From Clostridiales bacterium (GTDB taxonomy: Bacteria; Bacillota; Clostridia; Lachnospirales; CAG-274): a DNA stretch of 64,000 bases. The position numbers were made by a program, and so were the translations under genes. Shown piece by piece: positions 20,345-28,727 of this stretch. Where the stretch lies: contig JAJPZT010000017.1 in NCBI GenBank assembly GCA_021204175.1, positions 1 through 64,000 on the forward strand, given 5' to 3'. Positions within the stretch are counted from its first letter, which is position 1, and every line of letters starts with the position of its first letter. The notes under the pieces were generated by a model. That model ran no database searches. It was not told where the DNA came from and saw only the letters and a list, made by a program, of their open reading frames with translations.

Positions 20345-20815
20345 TTAAGCAGCTTCGGCACATCCCCGATTTTTTTCTTCAAGTTCCGAAAGAATTTTTC
20401 TCTCGGCAGTTGAAAAATCAAGAAAATCGCTTAACTCGGCGACATATTCGGTATATTCATCTTTATAAAAATATTTTTCTCTTTCAGTTAAATAGGCTTC
20501 ATCGGTTATATATATTTTTGAAGTGTTGTTTTCAATATTTATAACGCCGTACCCTTCTTCTCCGTATACGTAAAATACTCCGTCATTTGATTTGTAATCA
20601 ACAACATTTTTTATTAAAGTAATTTGCCCTACATCTTCATAACTCATAATTAAAGAAGTCGCATCTGCAACGTGGGCTATTTTATATTTTCCGTTTCCGA
20701 TTACCTCAACAGTATCACGCCCGACACGTCCGTATTCGTTTTTGTCGGCTTTGCCGCAGCCGCTGAATACCGACAGACAAGCTGCCAAAACCAATGTTAC
20801 AATCATAATTCTCAT
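20345..20815 (-). CDS. Putative lipoprotein
   Basis: Signal peptide with lipobox-like LSVFSGC. Confidence 0.6.
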   Translation of the reverse strand: MRIMIVTLVLAACLSVFSGCGKADKNEYGRVGRDTVEVIGNGKYKIAHVADATSLIMSYEDVGQITLIKNVVDYKSNDGVFYVYGEEGYGVINIENNTSKIYITDEAYLTEREKYFYKDEYTEYVAELSDFLDFSTAERKILSELEEKNRGCAEAA

Positions 20816-20880
20816 AATAGATCCTCCCTTTTATATATTTGGGCAAAACAGAAAATAAAGAGCAGGGAATAATTCATTTT

Positions 20881-21669
20881 TTAATTTTCCGCAGCTAACT
20901 CCGCATTTACTATTTCTTCCACTTGGCTCAGAGATGTAATATCCCGCCGATTTTCGAACTCTATACTCACACTTTTATCGATTTTTTTGTAAAAAATTCC
21001 CTTATGAGAATAAAAAGAAAAGTCTATTTTATTGGGAGTATAGTCAAAAGATTTCATTTCCGTTATTGTTTTAAATATTTTTTCGGATATTTCAGTCTTT
21101 TCATCATATATATAATCAATATTAGGCACATCACTGCTTATATTTACACGATAATCCCATAACAAAGACAATTCTTCGGGTGTCATTTCCTCGTTTGCTC
21201 CGATAGGTATTATTGGATAAGGGTAATAAAGTGATGTAACCGATATTCTTATTTCATCTCCCCATATTTTTTCTGTTAATTCTTCATATTCTTTCTTTAT
21301 ATAGAAAGCCATATATGAAAAAAGATAGTTGTCCGCTGTATAAATATAACCCGTCTGTGAATTACCTTCTTCACCGTCGAAAACAGTAATACCATTATTA
21401 CCGTTAAATACACGAACATTAAAATTTATTTCGGAATTGTTTTCGGGATGAAAATATACACGCCAGCCTCCGTTTATAAAATCAGAGTCTATACTTTCAT
21501 AAACCATTTGAGTTTGATATTTAGTTGAAAGAAAATTTTCTGCAAATGCTTTTGCTTTTTTAGATAAACTTCCTACACCGATTATAATTGCTATAAGAAG
21601 TATACAAACAATTAAAACAGCGATTCCCAAAATTGCCGCTAAAATATATAACCGTCTTTTCTTTTTCAT
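20881..21669 (-). CDS. Hypothetical membrane-anchored protein
   Basis: N-terminal TM (ILAAILGIAVLIVCILLIAIIIGVG). Confidence 0.6.
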   Translation of the reverse strand: MKKKRRLYILAAILGIAVLIVCILLIAIIIGVGSLSKKAKAFAENFLSTKYQTQMVYESIDSDFINGGWRVYFHPENNSEINFNVRVFNGNNGITVFDGEEGNSQTGYIYTADNYLFSYMAFYIKKEYEELTEKIWGDEIRISVTSLYYPYPIIPIGANEEMTPEELSLLWDYRVNISSDVPNIDYIYDEKTEISEKIFKTITEMKSFDYTPNKIDFSFYSHKGIFYKKIDKSVSIEFENRRDITSLSQVEEIVNAELAAEN

Positions 21670-21703
21670 AACATTTCTCCCCACTAAAATACACATTTTT
21701 AAC

Positions 21704-21732
21704 TTGACATAATATAGCCTTTATGGTATTAT
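21704..21732 (+). promoter_or_regulatory. Sigma-A-like promoter for putative antitoxin RNA (copy 1)
   Basis: TTGACA 21704-21709, 17-nt spacer, TATTAT 21727-21732. Confidence 0.7.
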
Positions 21733-21738
21733 AAAAAT

Positions 21739-21834
21739 ATAAAGAGGACTGACTTAAGGCAGTTTATTCCTCACCAAAAGTTACTGTTAAAATAACCGTT
21801 TTGGATTGGTAGCCCAGAGACGGTTATTTTTTTT
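21739..21834 (+). ncRNA. Putative cis-encoded antisense RNA (type I antitoxin-like, copy 1)
   Basis: Follows the promoter and ends at terminator AAATAACCG...CGGTTATTTTTTTT (21790-21834); antisense to the 3' part of ORF 21771-21920. Confidence 0.6.
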
Positions 21835-21920
21835 GTTATGTTTATGATTATTTTTATTATGTGTACTAATACAGCAATAAGTATTGCGAGTACATATACA
21901 TCATAAATAATCGTTACCAT
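21771..21920 (-). CDS. Small hydrophobic peptide, putative type I toxin (copy 1, 49 aa)
   Basis: MVTIIYDVYVLAILIAVLVHIIKIIINITKKITVSGLPIQNGYFNSNFW; AAAGGAGGTG SD upstream; paralogous to 28442-28558; missing from the ORF track because of its size. Confidence 0.65.
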   Translation of the reverse strand: MVTIIYDVYVLAILIAVLVHIIKIIINITKKITVSGLPIQNGYFNSNFW

Positions 21921-22331
21921 AATCCACGTTCACCTCCTTTTGACATAATCCCGAAGATAACCGCTTAAATCATAAGCAACACCTCTTTTCATATGCAATA
22001 GGCAGGTGAGGATTTTCAGAACTTTTGACTGCGTCAAAAGCCGGGCTTGCTGCGATTTTTTCACAGAAAAAATTCGCAGTGCCCGTCCCGACATCTTTCG
22101 GGTTCTTACCGCTTTTCAGTCCTCTATGCGACAGAATAAAAATCTGCCGAAATTCCTAAAAGAATTTCATATAAAGTATAACATAAGACTGCGGATAAAA
22201 CAACAAAAAGTTTTCCTAAACCCCAAAAAATTTCTTTTTTAATGATTGACAGAAGCTTCCTAAAGAGTTATAATATTAATTGATTGAACGGTCAATAAAA
22301 TTTTGAATGAGATTTTTGAGAGGTGAGACAT

Positions 22332-22886
22332 ATGGAGGACAACAGCAAAAGAACGGAGATTTTAGAGGCTGCTAAAAAACGCTTTAAAGAAAAGGGGTTT
22401 TACGGCTGTTCTATAAACGATATTGCCAAAACCGCAGGCATAACAAAGTCGCTTTTATATTATTATTTTAAGAGCAAGGAAGATATTTATATAGGTCTGA
22501 CGGAAGAGAGACTTAATAGAATTATGAAAACCGTGCCGGAAGCCTGATAAGCGGGATTGGAAACATCCTTTGAAATAATTTATAACGGTATTAAGGAAGA
22601 AAAGGACGTTTTGGTTATTGCGCTTTTGGACGTTCTTGTAGACGACAACAAAACAAATGTGCTTATGGAGCTTGCAAAAAACTGCTTTGATAATATATAT
22701 CCCGAAAAAGAAACCGACCAGGAGGATAAATATTTAAGACTTATGTTTATTTTAAGAGCCATAGACTTTTACGCCGTAATCGACAAGGCGGAAAGCTATT
22801 TTGACATTCCTTTTGAAACTGCGGAAAAAATTCACAAAGAGGATTTATTCCGGCTTTATAAAAAAATCTATAAGAAAGGGGTTTGA
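22332..22886 (+). pseudogene. TetR/AcrR family regulator split by tandem in-frame stops
   Basis: N-terminal HTH (MEDNSKRTEILEAAKKRFKEKGFYGCSINDIAKTAGITKSLLYYYFKSKEDIY) then TGA-TAA at 22545-22550, then the same frame continues as a TetR C-terminal domain. Confidence 0.75.
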
Positions 22887-22891
22887 TGATT

Positions 22892-24232
22892 ATGAAAAAA
22901 ATAATTCCTTTGATTTTAATTTCTGCTTTATTATTAGCCGCTTGCGGTGAAAGCTCGGCAGTTGAAAGCTCGCCTACTGTGGTAGCCGCCGAAATGAGTG
23001 AGGCTACCGGCTATACGGAAAGCTTAAGCTATACGGGCTACGCCGCAGCGGACGAAACCAAAAACTTTTCCTTTCTTCTTTCGGGAAAAATCTCCGAGGT
23101 GTGCGTTGAAAAGGGCGAAGCCGTTAAAGCAGGTCAGGTTTTGGCTAAGCTTGACACAGAAAGCGTACAGCTTGCCATAGACACCGCCAACGACAATATC
23201 CGTCTTGCGGAAAACCAAATTTCACAGGTAAACACAAACATAGCGGTTCAAAGGCCGACCCTTGAAAAGACCCAAATAGGCATTGACGCCGAAAAGCTGA
23301 CCCTTAAGAAAATTCAGGACTCATACAACAGCGAAATTAACACTATTATGACAAACTACAACAGTGTTAAGGCAGATTATGACAGGGCTAAGGAGCTTTA
23401 TGAAAGCGGCTACATAAGCGAAACAGACTTTGAAGACGCCCAGTATGCCCTTGACACAGTGACCGAAACCCTCAATACAGCAAAATCCAATATGGAAAAC
23501 GATGTAGGGCTTGAAGAAAAGTCAATCGAAAGTATGGAAAACGACTATAAGCTTCAGGAGCAGGCTGTCAAAAACTCAGAGGAGCAGCTTTCGGCGGCTC
23601 AGATTTCTTTAAGTCAGGCTAAAACAGCCCTTGAAAGCGCAAACAAAAACCTTACGGATTCAACTCTTTATTCCACGGTTGAAGGCTATGTAACGGCGGT
23701 GGTTTTGAAGGCGGGAGAGGTCACAAGCGCAGGAACTCCCGTTGTATGCGTAAAATCGGGAGACCAGGTTATAAACGTAGGTGTGGGAACGGCGGATTAT
23801 CCCAAGCTTTCGACAGGTATGAAGGCAGAAGTCAGCTATAATGGCGACACCTACGAAGCTTCTGTTACAAACATTGCCCTTTATCCCGACGAAACAACCA
23901 GAACCTATAATGTAGAGATTACGCCTGAAAACTGTGATGTGGCAATGGGTACTTTGGTTAATGTTCAAATTCCCATAGGACAGTCGGAAGGGTGCTTCAT
24001 TCCCATAAGTGCGGTTTTTAACTCCGGCGGCGTTGACTATGTTTACGTTTTGGAAGAGGACGGCTACGGCTATTACCGCACCGTCAGAACCGAGGTTATT
24101 TTGGGAACATTAAACAGTGACAAAATTTTAGCGGAAAACCTTGAAACCGGTGTTTATGTGGTAACTGACGGAGTAACGGACATATATGACAATCAGCAGG
24201 TCAGCATAAAAGAAGGTGTGGCTTATGAATAA
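22892..24232 (+). CDS. RND efflux periplasmic-adaptor-like (HlyD/MFP) lipoprotein
   Basis: Lipobox LLLAACG; biotinyl-lipoyl-like halves around a coiled coil; adjacent to RND transporter. Confidence 0.88.
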   Translation: MKKIIPLILISALLLAACGESSAVESSPTVVAAEMSEATGYTESLSYTGYAAADETKNFSFLLSGKISEVCVEKGEAVKAGQVLAKLDTESVQLAIDTANDNIRLAENQISQVNTNIAVQRPTLEKTQIGIDAEKLTLKKIQDSYNSEINTIMTNYNSVKADYDRAKELYESGYISETDFEDAQYALDTVTETLNTAKSNMENDVGLEEKSIESMENDYKLQEQAVKNSEEQLSAAQISLSQAKTALESANKNLTDSTLYSTVEGYVTAVVLKAGEVTSAGTPVVCVKSGDQVINVGVGTADYPKLSTGMKAEVSYNGDTYEASVTNIALYPDETTRTYNVEITPENCDVAMGTLVNVQIPIGQSEGCFIPISAVFNSGGVDYVYVLEEDGYGYYRTVRTEVILGTLNSDKILAENLETGVYVVTDGVTDIYDNQQVSIKEGVAYE

Positions 24233-27200
24233 AAAAGACCCTATTTTTATGGCGGTGGACAAACGGCGAGTTACTATATTCGTGGTTATACTTATATTCC
24301 TTGCCGGAGCAGTTTGTTTTAACAGTCTGCCCAAACAGCAGTATCCCGTTGTAACTCTGCCTATGGTTATTATAAGTGCGGTTTACCCCGGGGCAAGTGC
24401 TGAGGATATGGAAGAGCTTGTAACCTCAAAGCTTGAGGATATTTGTATGGCTGCCGACGGCTTTGACTATGTGGCAAGCGAATCATATAACAGCGCAAGC
24501 GTTATAAAAATGTATTTCGATCAGGATTTGAATGAAGAGGAAATGACACAGGTTCAGGACGATTTGCGGAAGGACATTGAAGACGCAGATCTGCCGGACG
24601 GTGTCACAAGTGTAACCTTCAGCGACGAGATTTTCGACACAGCCGGGCTTATACTTGCCTTTACAGGTGACGGAATTTCAAACCGAGAGCTTAAGCAAAG
24701 GGCTGAGGAGCTTAAAACCCGTCTTTTGGAAATGCAGGGGGTAAGCGACGTCCAAATCGAAGGAGATTTGGAACAGCAGGTTAAGGTAATCGTAGACAGC
24801 GCAAAGGCTAACCATTTGGGAGTAACCCTTACTAATCTCGCTTCTATGATTTCAGCCCAAAACAGCACAATTCCCGTAGGTACGCTGGAATTTGAAAATG
24901 ATGAAATAAATGTAAACACCTCGGGAAAGCTTGACAGCCTTGATGAAATTAAAAATATAATTGTTTCCGTTGATGCAGATTCGGGGGCTGTAGTTAAGCT
25001 TTCTGACATAGCCGATGTTGAAATGGGCTTTGATGATGACAGCAAGAGATATTCCTTTAACGGAGAGGACGCTGTTATTTTAAGCCTTTTCTTTGCCGAC
25101 GGCGAAAATGTTCTTGACATAGGGGCAGATGTAGAGAAGGAAATCGAGGATTTCAGAACCACTCTTTCAGACGGCATAAATATGGAAAGCGTTATTTGGC
25201 TGCCCGATGACGTAAGCGATTCTGTTAATGACTTTCTCTTAAACCTTATAGAAAGCGTTATAATCGTTTTGGCAGTGGTTATGATAATGATGAGCATAAG
25301 AAACGGTGCAATCGTTTCAGTAATTATTCCCCTTGTGATTTTTGCTTCATTTATATGTATGCAGGTTTTGGGGGTTGAAATAAACTTTATTTCCCTTGCG
25401 TCCTTAATTCTTACACTGGGTATGCTTGTTTCAAACGCCATTGTGGTCAGCGACGCCATTCAGGTCAGAATTGACAATGACGAGGAAAGAATGTCAGCCT
25501 GTGTAAACGGCACAAAAGAGGTGGCTCTGCCTGTTTTGACCTCGACCCTTACAACTGTTATTATTTACAGTATTTTCTATATGCTGCCCGGGTCAATGAG
25601 AGAGTTTGCCTTTCCTCTGCCTACAATAGTTATTTCGGCTCTTACCTGTTCATATATAGCCGCTCTTTTTGTAACTCCGGCAATGTGCTATATATTTATG
25701 AAGAAAACAAGCGAGAAGAAGGCTTCGAGAGAGGGCTTAAAAGGCATATTTAAAAAGCTTCTTATTATATGCCTTGATCATAAGGCTGTGACATTTATTG
25801 CTTCGGGAATTTGCGTAGCTGCGGCTATAGCTCTGCTGGCAAGTCTTGATATGGAGCTTATTCCCGTTTCGGATAAGGAAATTCTGGATATTGACGTAAC
25901 AGCCTATAACTATTACGACATAAGAAAAATAGACGAAATTATGGGGCAGATAGAGGAGATTTTACAGGCTGAGCCTGAAAACACAGGCTATCTTGCTTCA
26001 ACGGGAGGACACGTTCCCAAATATGACTTCGGAACACAGCCGGCAACGGACTCCGTAAACAAGGGCAGTGTTATTTATAACATAGACCTTAAACAAGGGG
26101 GACGCTTTAAAACAAAGGCGGAATACTGCGATTATCTTCAGAGTGTTATTGATGAGAATATAACCGAGGCTAAAATTATAGTTTCGGAGCTTGCCATAGT
26201 TCCGGCGAAAACAAGCCCCGTCAGCGTAACCTTCTACGGCGGAACAACGGAAAAGCTGAACGAAGTCGGCAGCGAAGCCGCTAAAATTCTCGAAAACATA
26301 GACGGTGCGACAAGCGTTCATACAGACAGAAAATATTCAACCTATAACTATTACATAGATATGAATAATGACGAGCTGAATACCTGCGGCTTAACAAAGT
26401 CTCAGGTTCAATATGAGCTTTACTATGCCATAATGGGCGGCGAAGCCACTACATACAGGAAAAACGGCGAGGAATATCCCGTTGTTGTGAAAAGCAATAT
26501 AAGCAATACGGCGGATCTCAGAGATTATCAATTCGTGTCGTCTGCAACAGGGGGCAGCTATAAGCTGAGCCAGTTTGCTGACGTAGGGGTAGACAGCGAA
26601 AACAGCATTATTTCACGGTATAACGGCGAAAGAAGCATAACTGTGGGCTGTTATAACAAAAACGGAAAAAGCACCGTTGAAATTGCCAACGCCTTGAAAG
26701 CCGAAATAGATAAGCTCGACACAACGGGGCTTAAGGTAAAGTATCAGGGCGATCTTGATACATTTAACACCGCTATGGCGGCTCTTGTTTTAGGCGCGGT
26801 TTTAGGTTCTTTTATAATTCTTTTCGTGCTTTTCGTTCAGTTCTATTCATTTAAGAGGGTTTTCATAGTTCTTATGAGCGTTCCCTTTGCTGTAATAGGC
26901 TCGGCAATAGGTCTTTGGGCAACAAACCAAAACCTGTCTATGTTTGCGGCGATAGGTATGATAAGCCTTATAGGTGTTGTTGTAAATAATGCTATTGTCC
27001 TTTTGGACTATATCGACAGCAGACTTAAGGAAAATGACGATATAGACACAGCCTGTGTCAACGCCGTGGATATGAGGTTTCGGTCTATTCTTTTGAGTAC
27101 AGCCACAACGGTTTTGGGGCTTTTCCCCCTTGCTTTGTTCGGGAACGTAATCTTTAAGGGGCTTTCAATAGCCTTTATGTCGGGGCTTACAACGTCGTTG

Positions 27201-27260
27201 GTGTTTACACTGGTTATTATTCCTACAATCTGTTCGGCGCTTTTGAAGGATAAGAAGTAA
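24225..27260 (+). CDS. RND (AcrB/MMPL-type) efflux transporter
   Basis: 1011 aa, 12-TM RND layout, motifs YPGASAEDMEELVTSKLED and GIVVNNAIVLLDYI-like GVVVNNAIVLLDYID. Confidence 0.92.
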   Translation: MNKKDPIFMAVDKRRVTIFVVILIFLAGAVCFNSLPKQQYPVVTLPMVIISAVYPGASAEDMEELVTSKLEDICMAADGFDYVASESYNSASVIKMYFDQDLNEEEMTQVQDDLRKDIEDADLPDGVTSVTFSDEIFDTAGLILAFTGDGISNRELKQRAEELKTRLLEMQGVSDVQIEGDLEQQVKVIVDSAKANHLGVTLTNLASMISAQNSTIPVGTLEFENDEINVNTSGKLDSLDEIKNIIVSVDADSGAVVKLSDIADVEMGFDDDSKRYSFNGEDAVILSLFFADGENVLDIGADVEKEIEDFRTTLSDGINMESVIWLPDDVSDSVNDFLLNLIESVIIVLAVVMIMMSIRNGAIVSVIIPLVIFASFICMQVLGVEINFISLASLILTLGMLVSNAIVVSDAIQVRIDNDEERMSACVNGTKEVALPVLTSTLTTVIIYSIFYMLPGSMREFAFPLPTIVISALTCSYIAALFVTPAMCYIFMKKTSEKKASREGLKGIFKKLLIICLDHKAVTFIASGICVAAAIALLASLDMELIPVSDKEILDIDVTAYNYYDIRKIDEIMGQIEEILQAEPENTGYLASTGGHVPKYDFGTQPATDSVNKGSVIYNIDLKQGGRFKTKAEYCDYLQSVIDENITEAKIIVSELAIVPAKTSPVSVTFYGGTTEKLNEVGSEAAKILENIDGATSVHTDRKYSTYNYYIDMNNDELNTCGLTKSQVQYELYYAIMGGEATTYRKNGEEYPVVVKSNISNTADLRDYQFVSSATGGSYKLSQFADVGVDSENSIISRYNGERSITVGCYNKNGKSTVEIANALKAEIDKLDTTGLKVKYQGDLDTFNTAMAALVLGAVLGSFIILFVLFVQFYSFKRVFIVLMSVPFAVIGSAIGLWATNQNLSMFAAIGMISLIGVVVNNAIVLLDYIDSRLKENDDIDTACVNAVDMRFRSILLSTATTVLGLFPLALFGNVIFKGLSIAFMSGLTTSLVFTLVIIPTICSALLKDKK

Positions 27261-27268
27261 AATAATCA

Positions 27269-27300
27269 ACCTCACTGTGAATCAGCCGCAGTGAGGTTTT
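27269..27300 (+). terminator. Intrinsic terminator after RND operon
   Basis: CCTCACTG...CAGTGAGG followed by TTTT. Confidence 0.65.
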
Positions 27301-27387
27301 ACTTTTGTTTTATGTATATTCTCATATAGAAAAAGCACCTGTATATTTCAACAAGTGCTTCTAATTCAATAACGTTATGTCAATAAT

Positions 27388-28215
27388 TTATCCAAAAAAG
27401 CTGTCTTTGAATGTAACCTCACAACCATTTGCTTCAAGAGCAGCTATAACCTCTTCTACTGTCATACCATAATAGGGAGATTGTTCAATAGGGCTGTCAT
27501 AGGGTTCTGTTTCTCCGGGATATATACCATAGCTGCCCTTTCCATCTGCATCATTAGAGAAATCTTCATAAATAAGCACACCGTCAATAAAAATCATGTC
27601 TTCATAAATATGTTCAGTATTGTTTTCAGCACCGATGTAGTATGTTCCAGAGCTGTATGAAGTTTCACCGGACGCATTGTCTGTATCATTATCAGCTTCG
27701 ATTTTATCTTCTGCTATATTATCTTCAGTTGTTTCTTCAACAAATGCATCTGCATCGCTTTCAACATAGTCAGCAACAGATATGCTTACAGTTTTAGTCG
27801 CTGCATTCCAGTCAACTTCACAGCCGAATAATTCAGAAATAAATCTTACGGGAACCATAGTTCTGCTGTTGATGATAACAGCGGGAGAGTCAATTTCAAC
27901 CTCGCTTACAACATCGCCTTCGGCAATACTTGCTGAAGTTTCACCGATAACCATAGAAGCTACAACGCCGTTCTGAGTAAAAGTGACAGTCTTAGTTGTT
28001 TCATCCCAGTCAACCAGACATCCAATAGATTCTGCAATAACTCTTACTGGAACCATAGTTCTGTTGTCAACGATTACAGCAGGCTGATCAGTTACAACCT
28101 CCTGTCCTGCAATATATAAGCTTACTTCAGTGTATTCATCAGCAGATACATTTAAAGCCAATGAAGATACAGCCAATGCAGATATAGCCATAGTTAAAGC
28201 AATTTTCTTTTTCAT
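27388..28215 (-). CDS. Secreted copper amine oxidase N-terminal (stalk) domain protein
   Basis: Signal peptide; two repeats of DNRTMVPVRVIAESIGCLVDWD / NSRTMVPVRFISELFGCEVDWN. Confidence 0.85.
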   Translation of the reverse strand: MKKKIALTMAISALAVSSLALNVSADEYTEVSLYIAGQEVVTDQPAVIVDNRTMVPVRVIAESIGCLVDWDETTKTVTFTQNGVVASMVIGETSASIAEGDVVSEVEIDSPAVIINSRTMVPVRFISELFGCEVDWNAATKTVSISVADYVESDADAFVEETTEDNIAEDKIEADNDTDNASGETSYSSGTYYIGAENNTEHIYEDMIFIDGVLIYEDFSNDADGKGSYGIYPGETEPYDSPIEQSPYYGMTVEEVIAALEANGCEVTFKDSFFG

Positions 28216-28348
28216 TGATTTTCCTCCTCGCATTGTTATAAATATTTTAATTGCTTAAATAAAGTATATACCCGAAAGATTGAGTTGTCAATAAAATTTG
28301 CAGAACGAATATACGAAAAATTTTGCAGCAAAACAGTTTGATTTTTTA

Positions 28349-28377
28349 TTGACAGTCCGGGCAAAATGTGCTATTAT
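28349..28377 (+). promoter_or_regulatory. Sigma-A-like promoter for putative antitoxin RNA (copy 2)
   Basis: TTGACA 28349-28354, 17-nt spacer, TATTAT 28372-28377. Confidence 0.7.
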
Positions 28378-28383
28378 TTAAAC

Positions 28384-28475
28384 ACAAAAGGGAGTGGCTT
28401 TGCAGCTACTCATCACTTAGACAATTATTTTAAGATAACCGTTAAGCTTGGAAATCTGAACGGTTATCTTTTTTT
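28384..28475 (+). ncRNA. Putative cis-encoded antisense RNA (type I antitoxin-like, copy 2)
   Basis: Promoter-proximal RNA ending at GATAACCGTT...AACGGTTATC TTTTTTT (28434-28475); overlaps the 3' end of ORF 28442-28558. Confidence 0.62.
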
Positions 28476-28558
28476 GTTATGATACGTTTTACAATTCTTA
28501 TAACTATAATGGATATTAATATAATTAATACATTAACGTCATAAATAATTTCTATCAT
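28442..28558 (-). CDS. Small hydrophobic peptide, putative type I toxin (copy 2, 38 aa)
   Basis: MIEIIYDVNVLIILISIIVIRIVKRIITKKDNRSDFQA; SD GAAGGAGGTGG; shares M-x-x-IIYDV-x-VL-x-IL with copy 1. Confidence 0.68.
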   Translation of the reverse strand: MIEIIYDVNVLIILISIIVIRIVKRIITKKDNRSDFQA

Positions 28559-28727
28559 AACGCCACCTCCTTCCGCAGTGCATTATGCCTCCGAAGGACA
28601 TATCAGATAACACCGGGGAACAGGTGAGAAGTAACTAAGAAACCGTTGCAATTCCCTTTAGCGAAATGTTTTTTGCGGTAAAAAAACGAGATTGAATGAT
28701 AAACTGTTTTTTGCTGCTTATAGGGTA

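Noticed and set aside
22545-22550. Possible stop-codon reassignment/recoding in this organism
   Set aside because: Interrupted genes carry different stop codons (TAG, TGA-TAA, TAA), while most intact genes end normally at TAA/TGA, so nonsense mutation or sequencing error is simpler.
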